DNA of 64,000 nucleotides from APNM01 sp040361335. GTDB taxonomy: Bacteria > Pseudomonadota > Gammaproteobacteria > Nevskiales > Salinisphaeraceae. A model generated the notes under the pieces. That model did no database searches. It was not told the origin of the DNA and was given only the letters and a program-made list of their open reading frames with translations. Position numbers and translations under genes: made by a program. Numbering within the stretch: the stretch's first letter is position 1; each line of letters starts with the position of its first letter. Shown here piece by piece: positions 44,887 to 53,471 of the stretch. The stretch covers positions 124,001 to 188,000 of the forward strand of contig NZ_APNM01000007.1 in the NCBI RefSeq assembly GCF_040361335.1, read 5' to 3'.

Positions 44887-45852
44887 ATGAAGAAAAAGCA
44901 CATCGACTACCTGGACTTCGAGCAGCCGATCGCCGAGCTGCAGGACAAGATCGAGGAACTGCGCTTCGTCGCCGACGGCAGCGAGGTCAACCTGAGCGAG
45001 GAGATCAACCGGCTCGAGGTCAAGAGCCGGAACCTGACCGAAGAGATCTTCGGCAAGCTCACGCCCTGGCAGGTGGCGCAGCTCGCGCGGCATCCGCAGC
45101 GCCCCTATACCCGGGATTACCTCGACGGCATGTTCACCGATTTCGAGGAGCTGCACGGCGACCGCCACTTCGCCGACGACCCGGCGATCATCGGCGGGCC
45201 CGCGCGTCTCGACGGCCAGGCGGTGATGGTGATCGGCCACCAGAAGGGCCGGGACACCAAGGAAAAGGTCTATCGCAACTTCGGCATGCCCAAGCCGGAA
45301 GGCTACCGCAAGGCCCTGCGCCTGATGCAGATGGCCGAGCGCTTCCGGCTGCCGGTGCTCACCTTCATCGACACGCCCGGCGCGTACCCCGGCATCGGCG
45401 CCGAGGAGCGCAACCAGAGCGAGGCCATCGCCCGCAACCTGTTCGAGATGTCGCGGCTGCGTACCCCCATCATCTGCACGGTGATCGGCGAGGGTGGCTC
45501 CGGCGGCGCCCTGGCGGTGGGCGTGGGCGACCACATGGCGATGCTCCAGCACAGCATCTACTCGGTGATCTCGCCCGAGGGCTGCGCCTCCATCCTCTGG
45601 AAGAGCGCGGACAAGGCCCAGGACGCCGCGGACGCGATGAAGCTGACCGCCGACAGCCTCTACGGCCTCAAGCTGATCGACGAGACCGTGCCGGAGCCTC
45701 TGGGCGGCGCCCACCGCGATCCCGAGGCGATGATGGCCACCCTCAAGGAACGCCTGCTGGCGACGATCGCGCGGCTGCAGCGCACCGCGGTCAACGATCT
45801 CGTCGACACCCGCTACCATCGTCTGATGCGCTTCGGCGACTTCAAGGGTTAG
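44887..45852 (+). CDS. accA: Acetyl-CoA carboxylase carboxyltransferase subunit alpha
   Basis: Alpha subunit of the carboxyltransferase that makes malonyl-CoA. The protein is 321 residues: N-terminal helical YLDFEQPIAELQDKIEELR, then PRPYTRDYLD-type text, HQKGRDTKEK..RNFGMP.PEGYRKALR, FIDTPGAYPGIGAEERNQSEAIA and GEGGSGGALA. It follows dnaE by 3 nt, the conserved arrangement. A CACAGAGG element follows. Confidence 0.98.
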   Translation: MKKKHIDYLDFEQPIAELQDKIEELRFVADGSEVNLSEEINRLEVKSRNLTEEIFGKLTPWQVAQLARHPQRPYTRDYLDGMFTDFEELHGDRHFADDPAIIGGPARLDGQAVMVIGHQKGRDTKEKVYRNFGMPKPEGYRKALRLMQMAERFRLPVLTFIDTPGAYPGIGAEERNQSEAIARNLFEMSRLRTPIICTVIGEGGSGGALAVGVGDHMAMLQHSIYSVISPEGCASILWKSADKAQDAADAMKLTADSLYGLKLIDETVPEPLGGAHRDPEAMMATLKERLLATIARLQRTAVNDLVDTRYHRLMRFGDFKG

Positions 45853-45867
45853 CCGAGCCGAAGAAGA

Positions 45868-46051
45868 ATTACCACAGAGGCGCACAGAGGCGCGCAGGGG
45901 ACAAGCGAGTTTGCCGTTAAGGACGCGCCGATAGGCGCGATCCGGCCCCCGTCCGATGTACGCTGTTGACCTTGGTTCGTCGGCCGAGCGGTATGATCCG
46001 GCTATCAAGAAACCTATTTCCCTCTGCGCGCCTCTGTGCGCCTCTGTGGTT
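45868..46051. repeat. CACAGAGG paired inverted-repeat element 4 (accA-tilS gap)
   Basis: Left arm 45868-45900 (ATTACCACAGAGGCGCACAG...), right arm 46020-46051 (CCCTCTGCGCGCCTCTGTGC...GTGGTTT). The ~119-nt core has no gene. The right arm ends about 20 nt before the tilS start. Confidence 0.88.
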
Positions 46052-46069
46052 TCTCATCGGCAGTCGGGA

Positions 46070-47419
46070 ATGGCAATGACACCGGAACAGGCGCTGTCTC
46101 GACTGCCTGTGCCGGGCGCCGGGGGGCGTTACCTCGTCGCCTTCAGCGGCGGCGTGGATTCGACCGTGCTGCTGCATGCGGTGGCCGTGGTCGCCGGCGA
46201 CGTGCCCGTGGCGGCCGTGCATGTCCACCACGGACTGCAGGCGGTCGCCGACGACTGGGATGCGCATTGTCGGCGCGTATGCGCGGCCCTGGGTGTCCCG
46301 CTGACCGTCGAGCGGGTCCGGGTGGACGATACCGGCGAGGCGGCGGCGCGAACGGCCCGCTATGCGGCCCTGCGGGCCCGCACGGGCCCCGGCGACCTGT
46401 TGCTGACGGCCCATCATGCCGACGACCAGGCCGAGACCTTCCTGCTGCAGGCCCTGCGCGGCGCGGGCGTGGCCGGTCTGGCGGCGATGCCGGCGATGCA
46501 ACCGTTCGGGGCGGGGCGCCACCTGCGGCCCTTCCTGGGCCTTCGGCGTCCGGACCTGGAGGCCTACGCGCGCGGACGGGGACTGGACTGGGTCGAGGAC
46601 CCCAGCAACCGCGATCCCGACGTGACCCGCAGCGCATTGCGGGCACGCGTGATGCCGGCGCTCGAAACCGTGCGGCCCGGTGCGGTCGCCGGTATCGGAC
46701 GGGCCGCCGCGGCCGCCGCGGATGCCGCCGCGCTCGGGCGCGAGGTGGCGGACGCCGATCTCGCGGCCTGCGCCGGGCCGCTCGCCGCGAGTCTGTCATT
46801 GTCGCGGGTCGCGGCCCTGTCGGCACCGCGGCGGCGCAATCTCCTGCGGCGCTGGCCGCGGCATCACGGCCTGCCGTCGCCGCCGCCCAACCAGCTCGCC
46901 GCGATCGAGACCGAGCTGTTGCCCGCCCGGCCCGACGCCGGTCCGCGCGTGGCCTGGACCGATGCCGAAATCCGCCGCTACCGCGACTGGCTTTTCCTGA
47001 TGCCGTGTCTGGCGCCGGTGCCGGGATCGTTCGAGGCCGCCTGGCCGGCCCGGAGCGGACTGGCGTTGCCGGCCGGTTGCGGCTGGCTCGCGGATGCGCC
47101 GGCGGACCGCGGCGGGTTGGCCGGGGAGCGTGGCCCGTACACCGTGCGCCTGCGGCGCGGCGGCGAGCGTCTGCGGTTGCCCGGGCGCGCGCACGACACC
47201 GATCTCAAGACCTGGCTGCAGGCCGCGGGCGTGCCGCCGTGGGTGCGCGCGCGACTGCCCCTGATCATGGCCGGGGAGCGGATCGCGGGCGTCGCGGATT
47301 GGCTGGTGTGCGAAGGCTTCGCGGCCGCGCCGGGCGCGGCCGGATACCGTCCGCGCTGGATCGCGCCGCCACCCGGCGCCGCGCTCGCCCGCGTTGTCGG
47401 GGGCGGGCAATTCGGCTAG
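46070..47419 (+). CDS. tilS: tRNA(Ile)-lysidine synthase
   Basis: Modifies C34 of tRNA-Ile(CAU) to lysidine so that AUA is read. The protein is about 449 residues. PP-loop YLVAFSGGVDSTVLLH lies at residues ~24-40, followed by the AAVHVHHGLQ and TAHHADDQAETFLLQ.LRG.G..GL.AM blocks, and C-terminal substrate-binding domains (GGERLRLPGR, LKTWLQAAGVPPWVR). The start may be ATG 46070 or 46076. accA-tilS-pyrG is a known gammaproteobacterial order. Confidence 0.93.
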   Translation: MAMTPEQALSRLPVPGAGGRYLVAFSGGVDSTVLLHAVAVVAGDVPVAAVHVHHGLQAVADDWDAHCRRVCAALGVPLTVERVRVDDTGEAAARTARYAALRARTGPGDLLLTAHHADDQAETFLLQALRGAGVAGLAAMPAMQPFGAGRHLRPFLGLRRPDLEAYARGRGLDWVEDPSNRDPDVTRSALRARVMPALETVRPGAVAGIGRAAAAAADAAALGREVADADLAACAGPLAASLSLSRVAALSAPRRRNLLRRWPRHHGLPSPPPNQLAAIETELLPARPDAGPRVAWTDAEIRRYRDWLFLMPCLAPVPGSFEAAWPARSGLALPAGCGWLADAPADRGGLAGERGPYTVRLRRGGERLRLPGRAHDTDLKTWLQAAGVPPWVRARLPLIMAGERIAGVADWLVCEGFAAAPGAAGYRPRWIAPPPGAALARVVGGGQFG

Positions 47420-47760
47420 CATTCGGCCTTTATTGATCCGCCCATCGAATAGACGGATGCTCGCGGATCAATGACGCAGGCCGTGGGTGGCCTGCCGCGG
47501 CCGCAGGCCGCGGAGCGCCGGACGGACATGGGCCGGCCGGCGCGTGCCGGATTCCGAAACGGATTTCGGGTATTTGGCGAACGATTTGGTATTTCGCGTT
47601 TCAGGTGTCGTGTGTCGCGTCGGAGGCGGGTCCACGTGGATCGGACGGTCATGGGGCAGGAAACGCGAGACACGAAGCAGGAGCGCCGTGGTGCGGCCGT
47701 CGTGGCGACCGCGGCCTCGTCCGTCCAGACGCAGCCCTCACCAAGGATCGTTTTCTTCGT
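47420..47760. other. 341-nt gap upstream of pyrG with degenerate GTGTCGTGTGTCGCG repeat text
   Basis: No gene is supported. The stretch holds AT-richer text (ATTTCGGGTATTTGGCGAAC, 47563-47582), then TTTCAGGTGTCGTGTGTCGCG (about 47599-47619) and, ~45 nt on, GAAACGCGAGACACGAAGC (about 47659-47677), which form an imperfect inverted pair. Similar text (GACACACGACACACGAAA) occurs inside the rnhB 3' end at about 41303-41320. A pyrG promoter is expected here but I could not fix one. Confidence 0.5.
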
Positions 47761-49440
47761 ATGAGCACCGAGGACTCGGCGCAGACCGCCGTGGTGGACG
47801 ACACCACGTCCACCCGCTTCATCTTCGTCACCGGGGGCGTCGTGTCCTCGCTGGGCAAGGGCATCGCCGCGGCCTCGCTGGGCGCGCTGCTGGAGGCCCG
47901 CGGCCTGCGCGTGTCCATGATCAAGTTGGACCCGTACATCAACGTCGACGCCGGCACCATGAGCCCGTTCCAGCACGGCGAGGTGTACGTGACGCGCGAC
48001 GGCGCCGAGACCGACCTCGACCTGGGCCACTACGAGCGCTTCCTCAAGACCCGTACCTCGCGCCTGTCGAACTTCACCACGGGGCAGATCTACAACAACG
48101 TCATCAACAAGGAGCGGCGCGGGGATTATCTCGGCGGTACCGTCCAGGTGATCCCGCACATCACCGACGAGATCAAGCGCTGCATCCTCCAGGGCGGGGA
48201 GGGCGCCGACGTGTGCCTGGTCGAGATCGGCGGCACCGTGGGCGACATCGAGAGCCTGCCGTTCCTGGAGGCGATCCGCCAGATGGGCGTGGAGCTGGGC
48301 GAGGGCCGGTCCCTGTACCTGCACCTGACCCTGGTGCCCTTCATTCCCTCCAGCGGGGAGATGAAGACCAAGCCGACCCAGCACTCGGTCAAGGAACTGC
48401 GGTCCATCGGCATCCAGCCGGATATCCTGCTGTGCCGGGTCGACCGGCCGCTGCCCGAGGGCGAGCGCCGCAAGATCGCGCTGTTCACCAATGTCCGCGA
48501 GCGCAACGTGATCGCCGCGGTGGACGTGGACGACATCTACAAGATCCCCGCCTGGCTGCACTCGCAGGGCCTGGACGACCTGGTGCTGGAGCATTTCGGC
48601 ATGCAGGCGCCGCCCGCGGACCTGACCACCTGGCGCGAACTCGTGGACGCGCGCGAGCGCCAGGACACCGAGGTCAACGTCGCCATGGTCGGCAAGTACG
48701 TGGACCTCACCGACGCCTACAAGTCGGTGAACGAGGCCCTGATGCACGCCGGCCTCCACACGGGCACGCGCGTCAACATCCATTACATCGATTCCGAGCG
48801 GATCGAGAACGAAGGCGAGGACATCCTCGCCGAAATGGACGCGATCCTGGTGCCGGGCGGCTTCGGCGAGCGCGGCATCGAGGGCAAGATCGCGGCGGCC
48901 CGCTACGCGCGCGAGCACGGCATTCCCTATCTGGGCATCTGCCTGGGGATGCAGGTGGCGGCGATCGATTTCGCGCGCGCCGTCGCCGGGCTCGAGGGCG
49001 CTCACAGCACCGAGTTCGATGCCGACACGCCGCATCCGGTGATCGCCCTGGTCACGGAATGGCACGACCCCGAACGGGGCGTGCAGCAGCGCGACGAATC
49101 CTCCGAGCTGGGCGGCACCATGCGCCTGGGCGAGCAGCTTTGCCGGCTGGAGCCCGGCAGCCGCGCCGCCGAGCTGTACGGCAAGGACCAGGTCATGGAG
49201 CGCCACCGCCACCGCTACGAGTTCAACAACAACTATCGCGACGCGCTCGCCGGGCGGGGTCTGCGCTTCTCCGGGTTCTCCGAGCGCGAGAATCTGGTGG
49301 AGATCATGGAGTTGCCGGACCATCCCTGGTTCATCGGCTGTCAGTTCCATCCGGAGTTCACCTCCACGCCGCGCGCCGGCCATCCGCTGTTCATCGGTTT
49401 CATCGACGCCGCCCGCCGGCGGCATGCCGGGGCGGCATGA
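47761..49440 (+). CDS. pyrG: CTP synthase
   Basis: Aminates UTP to CTP with glutamine. The protein is 559 residues. The N-terminal synthetase domain opens FIFVTGGVVSSLGKGIAAASLG, with MIKLDPYINVDAGTMSPFQHGEVYVT. The glutaminase domain has nucleophile Cys in YLGICLGMQ and the catalytic His-Glu in FHPEFTSTP. The N-terminal ~14 residues before the core are slightly longer than in E. coli. ATGA overlap with kdsA; pyrG-kdsA-eno is the canonical order. Confidence 0.98.
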   Translation: MSTEDSAQTAVVDDTTSTRFIFVTGGVVSSLGKGIAAASLGALLEARGLRVSMIKLDPYINVDAGTMSPFQHGEVYVTRDGAETDLDLGHYERFLKTRTSRLSNFTTGQIYNNVINKERRGDYLGGTVQVIPHITDEIKRCILQGGEGADVCLVEIGGTVGDIESLPFLEAIRQMGVELGEGRSLYLHLTLVPFIPSSGEMKTKPTQHSVKELRSIGIQPDILLCRVDRPLPEGERRKIALFTNVRERNVIAAVDVDDIYKIPAWLHSQGLDDLVLEHFGMQAPPADLTTWRELVDARERQDTEVNVAMVGKYVDLTDAYKSVNEALMHAGLHTGTRVNIHYIDSERIENEGEDILAEMDAILVPGGFGERGIEGKIAAARYAREHGIPYLGICLGMQVAAIDFARAVAGLEGAHSTEFDADTPHPVIALVTEWHDPERGVQQRDESSELGGTMRLGEQLCRLEPGSRAAELYGKDQVMERHRHRYEFNNNYRDALAGRGLRFSGFSERENLVEIMELPDHPWFIGCQFHPEFTSTPRAGHPLFIGFIDAARRRHAGAA

Positions 49441-50273
49441 AGCTCTGCGGCTTCGAGGCGGGGCCGGACCGGCCCCTGTTCCTGATCGCGGGCCCGGACT
49501 CGCTGGAGTCGGAGGCCCTGTGCGTGGACGTGGCCGGGCAGCTCGCGGAGATCACCCGCGAGCTGGGCATGCCCTATATCTTCAAGGGATCGTTCGACAA
49601 GGCCAACCGTACCTCGCACGAGTCCTATCGCGGCCCCGGTCTGGAAGAGGGGTTGCGAATCCTGCGCGCCGTGCGCGAGCAGGCGGGCGTGCCGGTGACC
49701 ACGGACGTGCACACGGTCGAGCAGGTGGGGCCCGTGGCCGAGGTCGCGGACCTGCTGCAGACGCCGGCCTTCCTCTGCCGGCAGACCGATTTCATCCGCG
49801 CGGTGGCATCGGCCGGCCGGCCGGTGAATCTCAAGAAGGGGCAGTTCCTGTCGCCCTGGGACATGTCCCGGGTCGTGGCCAAGGCCCGGGATGCCGGCAA
49901 CGACCGACTGTTGGTGTCCGAACGCGGCTATAGCTTCGGTTACAACAACCTGGTGGCGGACATGCGCGGTCTCGCCGCGATGCGCGCCACCGGCTGTCCC
50001 GTGGTGTTCGACGCCACCCACTCGGTGCAGTTGCCGGGCGGGCAGGGGGGCAGCTCGGGCGGCCAGCGGGAATTCATCCCGGTGCTCGCCCGGGCCGCCG
50101 TGGCGAGCGGGATTTCGGGTCTGTTCATGGAGACCCACCCGCGACCCGCGGAAGCGCTCTGCGACGGCCCCAACTCGTTGCCGCTGTCGCGGGCGCGCGA
50201 ATTGCTGGAGGTGCTTCGGGAGATCGACGCGGCGGTCAAGTCGCGCCCGTTCCTGGAAGACGATGTTTCTTGA
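49437..50273 (+). CDS. kdsA: 2-dehydro-3-deoxyphosphooctonate aldolase (Kdo-8-P synthase)
   Basis: Condenses arabinose-5-phosphate with PEP for the Kdo of LPS inner core. The protein is 278 residues: LIAGPDSLESE (usually GPC/GPN), FKGSFDKANRTS, TDVH, LQTPAFLCRQTDFI, LKKGQFLSPWDM, FDATHSVQLPGG and METHPRP. The first block carries Asp where Cys or Asn usually separates metal-dependent from metal-independent enzymes. Start overlaps pyrG as ATGA. Confidence 0.97.
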   Translation: MKLCGFEAGPDRPLFLIAGPDSLESEALCVDVAGQLAEITRELGMPYIFKGSFDKANRTSHESYRGPGLEEGLRILRAVREQAGVPVTTDVHTVEQVGPVAEVADLLQTPAFLCRQTDFIRAVASAGRPVNLKKGQFLSPWDMSRVVAKARDAGNDRLLVSERGYSFGYNNLVADMRGLAAMRATGCPVVFDATHSVQLPGGQGGSSGGQREFIPVLARAAVASGISGLFMETHPRPAEALCDGPNSLPLSRARELLEVLREIDAAVKSRPFLEDDVS

Positions 50274-50301
50274 CAAACCATAGACTTGGCAGAGCTTATT
50301 T

Positions 50302-51579
50302 ATGTCGAAGATAAAGTCGGTACGCGGTTTTGAAGTGATCGATTCCCGCGGCAACCCCACGGTCGCCGCCGAGGTCGTGCTCGACTCCGGCGCCTTCGGG
50401 CGCGCCATGGTGCCGTCCGGCGCCTCGACCGGTAGCGGCGAGGCGGTGGAACTGCGCGACGGCGACCCCAAGCGCTACCTCGGCAAGGGCGTGACCAAGG
50501 CCGTCGCCAACGTCAACGGCGAGCTCGCCAAGGCGCTCAAGGACGCGGACGCCGACGACCAGGTGGGGGTCGACCAGCGGATGATCGAGCTGGACGGGAC
50601 CGAGAACAAGGGCCGTCTCGGCGCGAACGCCATCCTGGGCGTATCCCTGGCCACGGCACACGCGGCGGCGGCGGACGCCGGCGAATCCCTGTACCACTAC
50701 CTCGGCGGCGACGAGGCCCGGGTCCTGCCGGTGCCGATGATGAACGTGATCAACGGCGGCGCCCATGCCGACAACAACGTCGACATGCAGGAATTCATGA
50801 TCCTGCCCGCCGGCCTGCCCAGTCTGCCGCAGGCGATCCGCTGCGGCGCCGAGATATTCCAGCATCTCAAGAAGCTGCTCAACGAGCGTGGCCTGAACAC
50901 GGCCGTGGGCGACGAGGGCGGTTTCGCGCCGGACCTGCCCTCGAACGCGGCGGCCCTGGATACCCTCATGGAGGCGATCGAGCGTGCCGGCTACCGGCCG
51001 GGCGAGGATGTCTGGCTGGGCCTGGACGTGGCCAGCACCGAATTCCACCGGGACGGGCGCTACATCCTGGAATCCGAAGGCGAGGAGTACCATGCCGCGG
51101 GCTTCGTGGATTATCTCGCCGGCCTGGTCGACAACTATCCCATCCTCACCATCGAGGACGGCATGGCCGAGGACGACTGGGACGGCTGGCGCCTGCTGAC
51201 CGAGCGTCTGGGCGACCGCGTGCAGCTCGTGGGCGACGACCTGTTCGTCACCAACACCCGCATCCTGCAGCGCGGCATCGAGGAGGACATCGCCAATGCG
51301 ATCCTGGTCAAGCCCAACCAGATCGGCACCCTGACCGAGACGCTGCGCGCCATCGACGTGGCCAACCGCGCCGAATACGCCGCGGTGATCTCGCATCGGT
51401 CGGGCGAGACCGAGGACGCCACCATCGCCGACCTGGCCGTGGCCACGCCGGCCACCCAGATCAAGACCGGCTCGATGTCGCGTTCCGACCGCATCGCCAA
51501 GTACAACCGGCTGCTGCGGATCGCCGCCGAGCTGGGCGACCGCGCGCGCTATCCCGGCCGTGACGGTTTTCCTGTCTAG
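50302..51579 (+). CDS. eno: Enolase
   Basis: Interconverts 2-phosphoglycerate and PEP in glycolysis; RNase E partner in relatives. The protein is 425 residues with RGFEVIDSRGNPTV, ASTGSGEAVELRDGD, MMNVINGGAHADNN, GDEGGFAPDL, the metal ligands in GLDVASTEF, IEDGMAEDDW and VGDDLFVTN, and the catalytic Lys in LVKPNQIGTLTET. The flap says ASTG (ASTGxxEA), as normal. It follows kdsA by 28 nt. Confidence 0.98.
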   Translation: MSKIKSVRGFEVIDSRGNPTVAAEVVLDSGAFGRAMVPSGASTGSGEAVELRDGDPKRYLGKGVTKAVANVNGELAKALKDADADDQVGVDQRMIELDGTENKGRLGANAILGVSLATAHAAAADAGESLYHYLGGDEARVLPVPMMNVINGGAHADNNVDMQEFMILPAGLPSLPQAIRCGAEIFQHLKKLLNERGLNTAVGDEGGFAPDLPSNAAALDTLMEAIERAGYRPGEDVWLGLDVASTEFHRDGRYILESEGEEYHAAGFVDYLAGLVDNYPILTIEDGMAEDDWDGWRLLTERLGDRVQLVGDDLFVTNTRILQRGIEEDIANAILVKPNQIGTLTETLRAIDVANRAEYAAVISHRSGETEDATIADLAVATPATQIKTGSMSRSDRIAKYNRLLRIAAELGDRARYPGRDGFPV

Positions 51580-51585
51580 GGAAAT

Positions 51586-51736
51586 GGAACCACAGAGGCA
51601 CAGAGGCACAGAGAAAATTCACTAAAACCAAGAAAAGGCATGAATTCTCCAAAAGATGGAGGCGAAGTAGAAGCGCTTCATTCTTTTCGGGAATGCCTGC
51701 CTTGAAAACCCCTGTGCCCCTGTGCCTCTGTGGTTA
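51586..51736. repeat. CACAGAGG paired inverted-repeat element 5 (eno-ftsB gap)
   Basis: Left arm 51586-51615 (GGAACCACAGAGGCACAGAG...), right arm ~51709-51736 (CCCTGTGCCCCTGTGCCTCT...GGTTAA). Core ~93 nt without a gene. Confidence 0.86.
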
Positions 51737-51776
51737 ATTCTTTCCTCATTTGCCATTTGCCTATATTCTCTGGCGC

Positions 51777-52070
51777 ATGTACCGGTTTTCCGTCATCGCG
51801 CTGGTGTTGGTCTTCGGGGGTCTGCAGTACCGCCTGTGGATCGCCGACGGCGGCTATGCGGAGATCCATCGCCTGCAGCAGGATATCGACGCGGTGACCG
51901 CGGAGAACGCCGAGCGGCGCACCCGCAACGAGGCCCTGGAGGCCGAGATCGCCGATCTCAAGTCCGGCGAGGCGGCGATGGAGGGCCGGGCGCGCTCGGA
52001 CCTGGGGATGATCCGCGACGGCGAGGATTTCTTCCTGATCGTGGATTCCCGCGAGGGCGGCGAGCCCTGA
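51777..52070 (+). CDS. ftsB: Cell division protein FtsB
   Basis: Bitopic septal protein forming the FtsQLB complex. The protein is 97 residues: N-terminal TM (VIALVLVFGGLQYRLWI), then a coiled coil of ~40 residues (RLQQDIDAVTAENAERRTRNEALEAEIADLK), and the LGMIRDGEDFFLIV C-terminus typical of FtsB. It follows eno as usual. ispD and ispF normally come next but are absent: truD starts 28 nt after its stop. Confidence 0.95.
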   Translation: MYRFSVIALVLVFGGLQYRLWIADGGYAEIHRLQQDIDAVTAENAERRTRNEALEAEIADLKSGEAAMEGRARSDLGMIRDGEDFFLIVDSREGGEP

Positions 52071-52098
52071 TACCCGCTTTCCCCGCCCGCGTCCTCCG

Positions 52099-53163
52099 AT
52101 GAGCGATGCCTCGCCGGAGATCGCCCTGCCGGGCGGCAGCGCCTTCCTGGCCGGCGCCCCGCACGCCCGTGGCGAGGCGCCCGCCGCCAGTGCCGTCCTG
52201 CGCCGCTCGCCGGAGGATTTCGTGGTCGACGAGATCATGCCCATCGACCTGACGGGCGAGGGCGAGCATCTCTGGCTGCACGTGGAGAAACGCGGTCTCG
52301 ATACGCCGCGGGTCGCGGGTGCGCTGGCGGCCCATTACGGCGTGCGCGAACGGGACGTGGGCTACGCCGGCCTCAAGGACCGGCACGCGCTCACCCGCCA
52401 GTGGTTCTCGTTGCCCGCGCCGGTCACCGCGGAGTTGCCCGCGCCACCGTCGGCGGACGGCTTCCGCTGCCTGCGCGCGACGCGCCACCGCCGCAAGCTG
52501 CGGCGCGGCACGCATGCCGGCAACCGCTTCGAACTTACCCTGCGCGATTTCGAGGGCGAGCGCGCCGCGGCGGACGCCGATCTGGCCCGCGTCGCCCGCG
52601 ACGGCTGCCCCAACTATTTCGGCCCCCAGCGCTTCGGCCGCGATGACGGCAACCTGGACCTGGGGCGCGCGCTGCTGCGGGGACACCGCATGCGCCGCGG
52701 CACGCGCCGGGGTCTGGCATTGTCGGCGCTGCGCTCGGACCTGTTCAACGCGGTCCTGGCCGCCCGGGTGGCGAACGGCACCTGGAACCGCCTGCTCGAC
52801 GGCGAAGCCGCGGCGCTCGACGGCAGCCGCAGCGTGTTCGCGGTGACCGATGCCGCGGACGCGACGCTGCAGCGCCGGCTCGCCGAGTTCGACATCCATC
52901 CCAGCGGTCCGCTGCCCGGCCGCGGCGGCGACACCGTTGCCGGCGCCGCCGCCGCGTTCGAGGCGGAGGTGCTGGCCGGTTACCGGGAGGCGGTATCCGG
53001 GCTCGCCCGGCTGGGGGTGGACGCCGATCGCCGGGCCCTGCGCTTGCGTCCGGCGGACCTGACCTGGACGTGGCCGGGGCCGGCAACCCTCCGGTTGACC
53101 TTCGATTTGCCTTCCGGCGCCTTCGCCACGACCGTGCTGCGCGAAATCGTTGCCGTCCGATAG
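52099..53163 (+). CDS. truD: tRNA pseudouridine(13) synthase
   Basis: Makes pseudouridine 13 in tRNA-Glu. The protein is 354 residues. The catalytic Asp94 is in GYAGLKDRHALTRQWFS; FVVDEI, NYFGPQRFGRDDGN and the insertion region with LALSALRSDLFNAVLA are typical of TruD. Alignment of the order suggests nothing is missing. It lies immediately after ftsB without the usual ispD-ispF, and is followed by a 308-nt regulatory gap instead of surE. Confidence 0.95.
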   Translation: MSDASPEIALPGGSAFLAGAPHARGEAPAASAVLRRSPEDFVVDEIMPIDLTGEGEHLWLHVEKRGLDTPRVAGALAAHYGVRERDVGYAGLKDRHALTRQWFSLPAPVTAELPAPPSADGFRCLRATRHRRKLRRGTHAGNRFELTLRDFEGERAAADADLARVARDGCPNYFGPQRFGRDDGNLDLGRALLRGHRMRRGTRRGLALSALRSDLFNAVLAARVANGTWNRLLDGEAAALDGSRSVFAVTDAADATLQRRLAEFDIHPSGPLPGRGGDTVAGAAAAFEAEVLAGYREAVSGLARLGVDADRRALRLRPADLTWTWPGPATLRLTFDLPSGAFATTVLREIVAVR

Positions 53164-53471
53164 AGCGGGCCGGTCCCCGGCACTTGCCAGTCTTGAGCAC
53201 CTGTATTAATTTGAAGATTCAGCAGTGCTAGGCTGACAGGAAAAATAAAAGGACTCGCACGTCGATAGGTCTTTTATCGTCGTGAAGGGTTGGTGGAGGA
53301 GACTACATCCGTTCGCGACGTGCCGCCGCGAGAGTTCCCGGGTGCCCCGCATTTCCCCATCGCCCGCCAGGACGCGCCCGCGTCCATCGGCTTGGATGCC
53401 CCCGGGAAGGGATGCCCCTGTGTGTATTGCCTGGGCCACGTGCCCACCGGATACCTAGGGGGGAAAGGACG
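53164..53471 (+). promoter_or_regulatory. Leader and promoter region of the DUF1302 gene, with a possible 61-codon upstream ORF
   Basis: The first 120 nt are markedly AT-rich compared with flanks (ATTAATTTGAAGATTCAGCA, AGGAAAAATAAAAGGACT), suggesting a promoter, with TTGAAG and TAGGCT-like boxes too close for a standard sigma70 fit. A hairpin (arms CACGTCGAT and ATCGTCGTG, one mismatch, about 53258-53284) follows. A GTG-initiated frame from 53290 runs 61 codons, contains CPCVYC near the end and stops at 53475 as ATGA with the DUF1302 start. Whether this peptide is made is unknown. Confidence 0.4.

Noticed and set aside
47487..50273. Single 928-codon fusion across pyrG and kdsA
   Set aside because: Only the last 278 codons are kdsA; the earlier part is a shadow of pyrG and the kdsA ATG overlaps the pyrG stop as ATGA.
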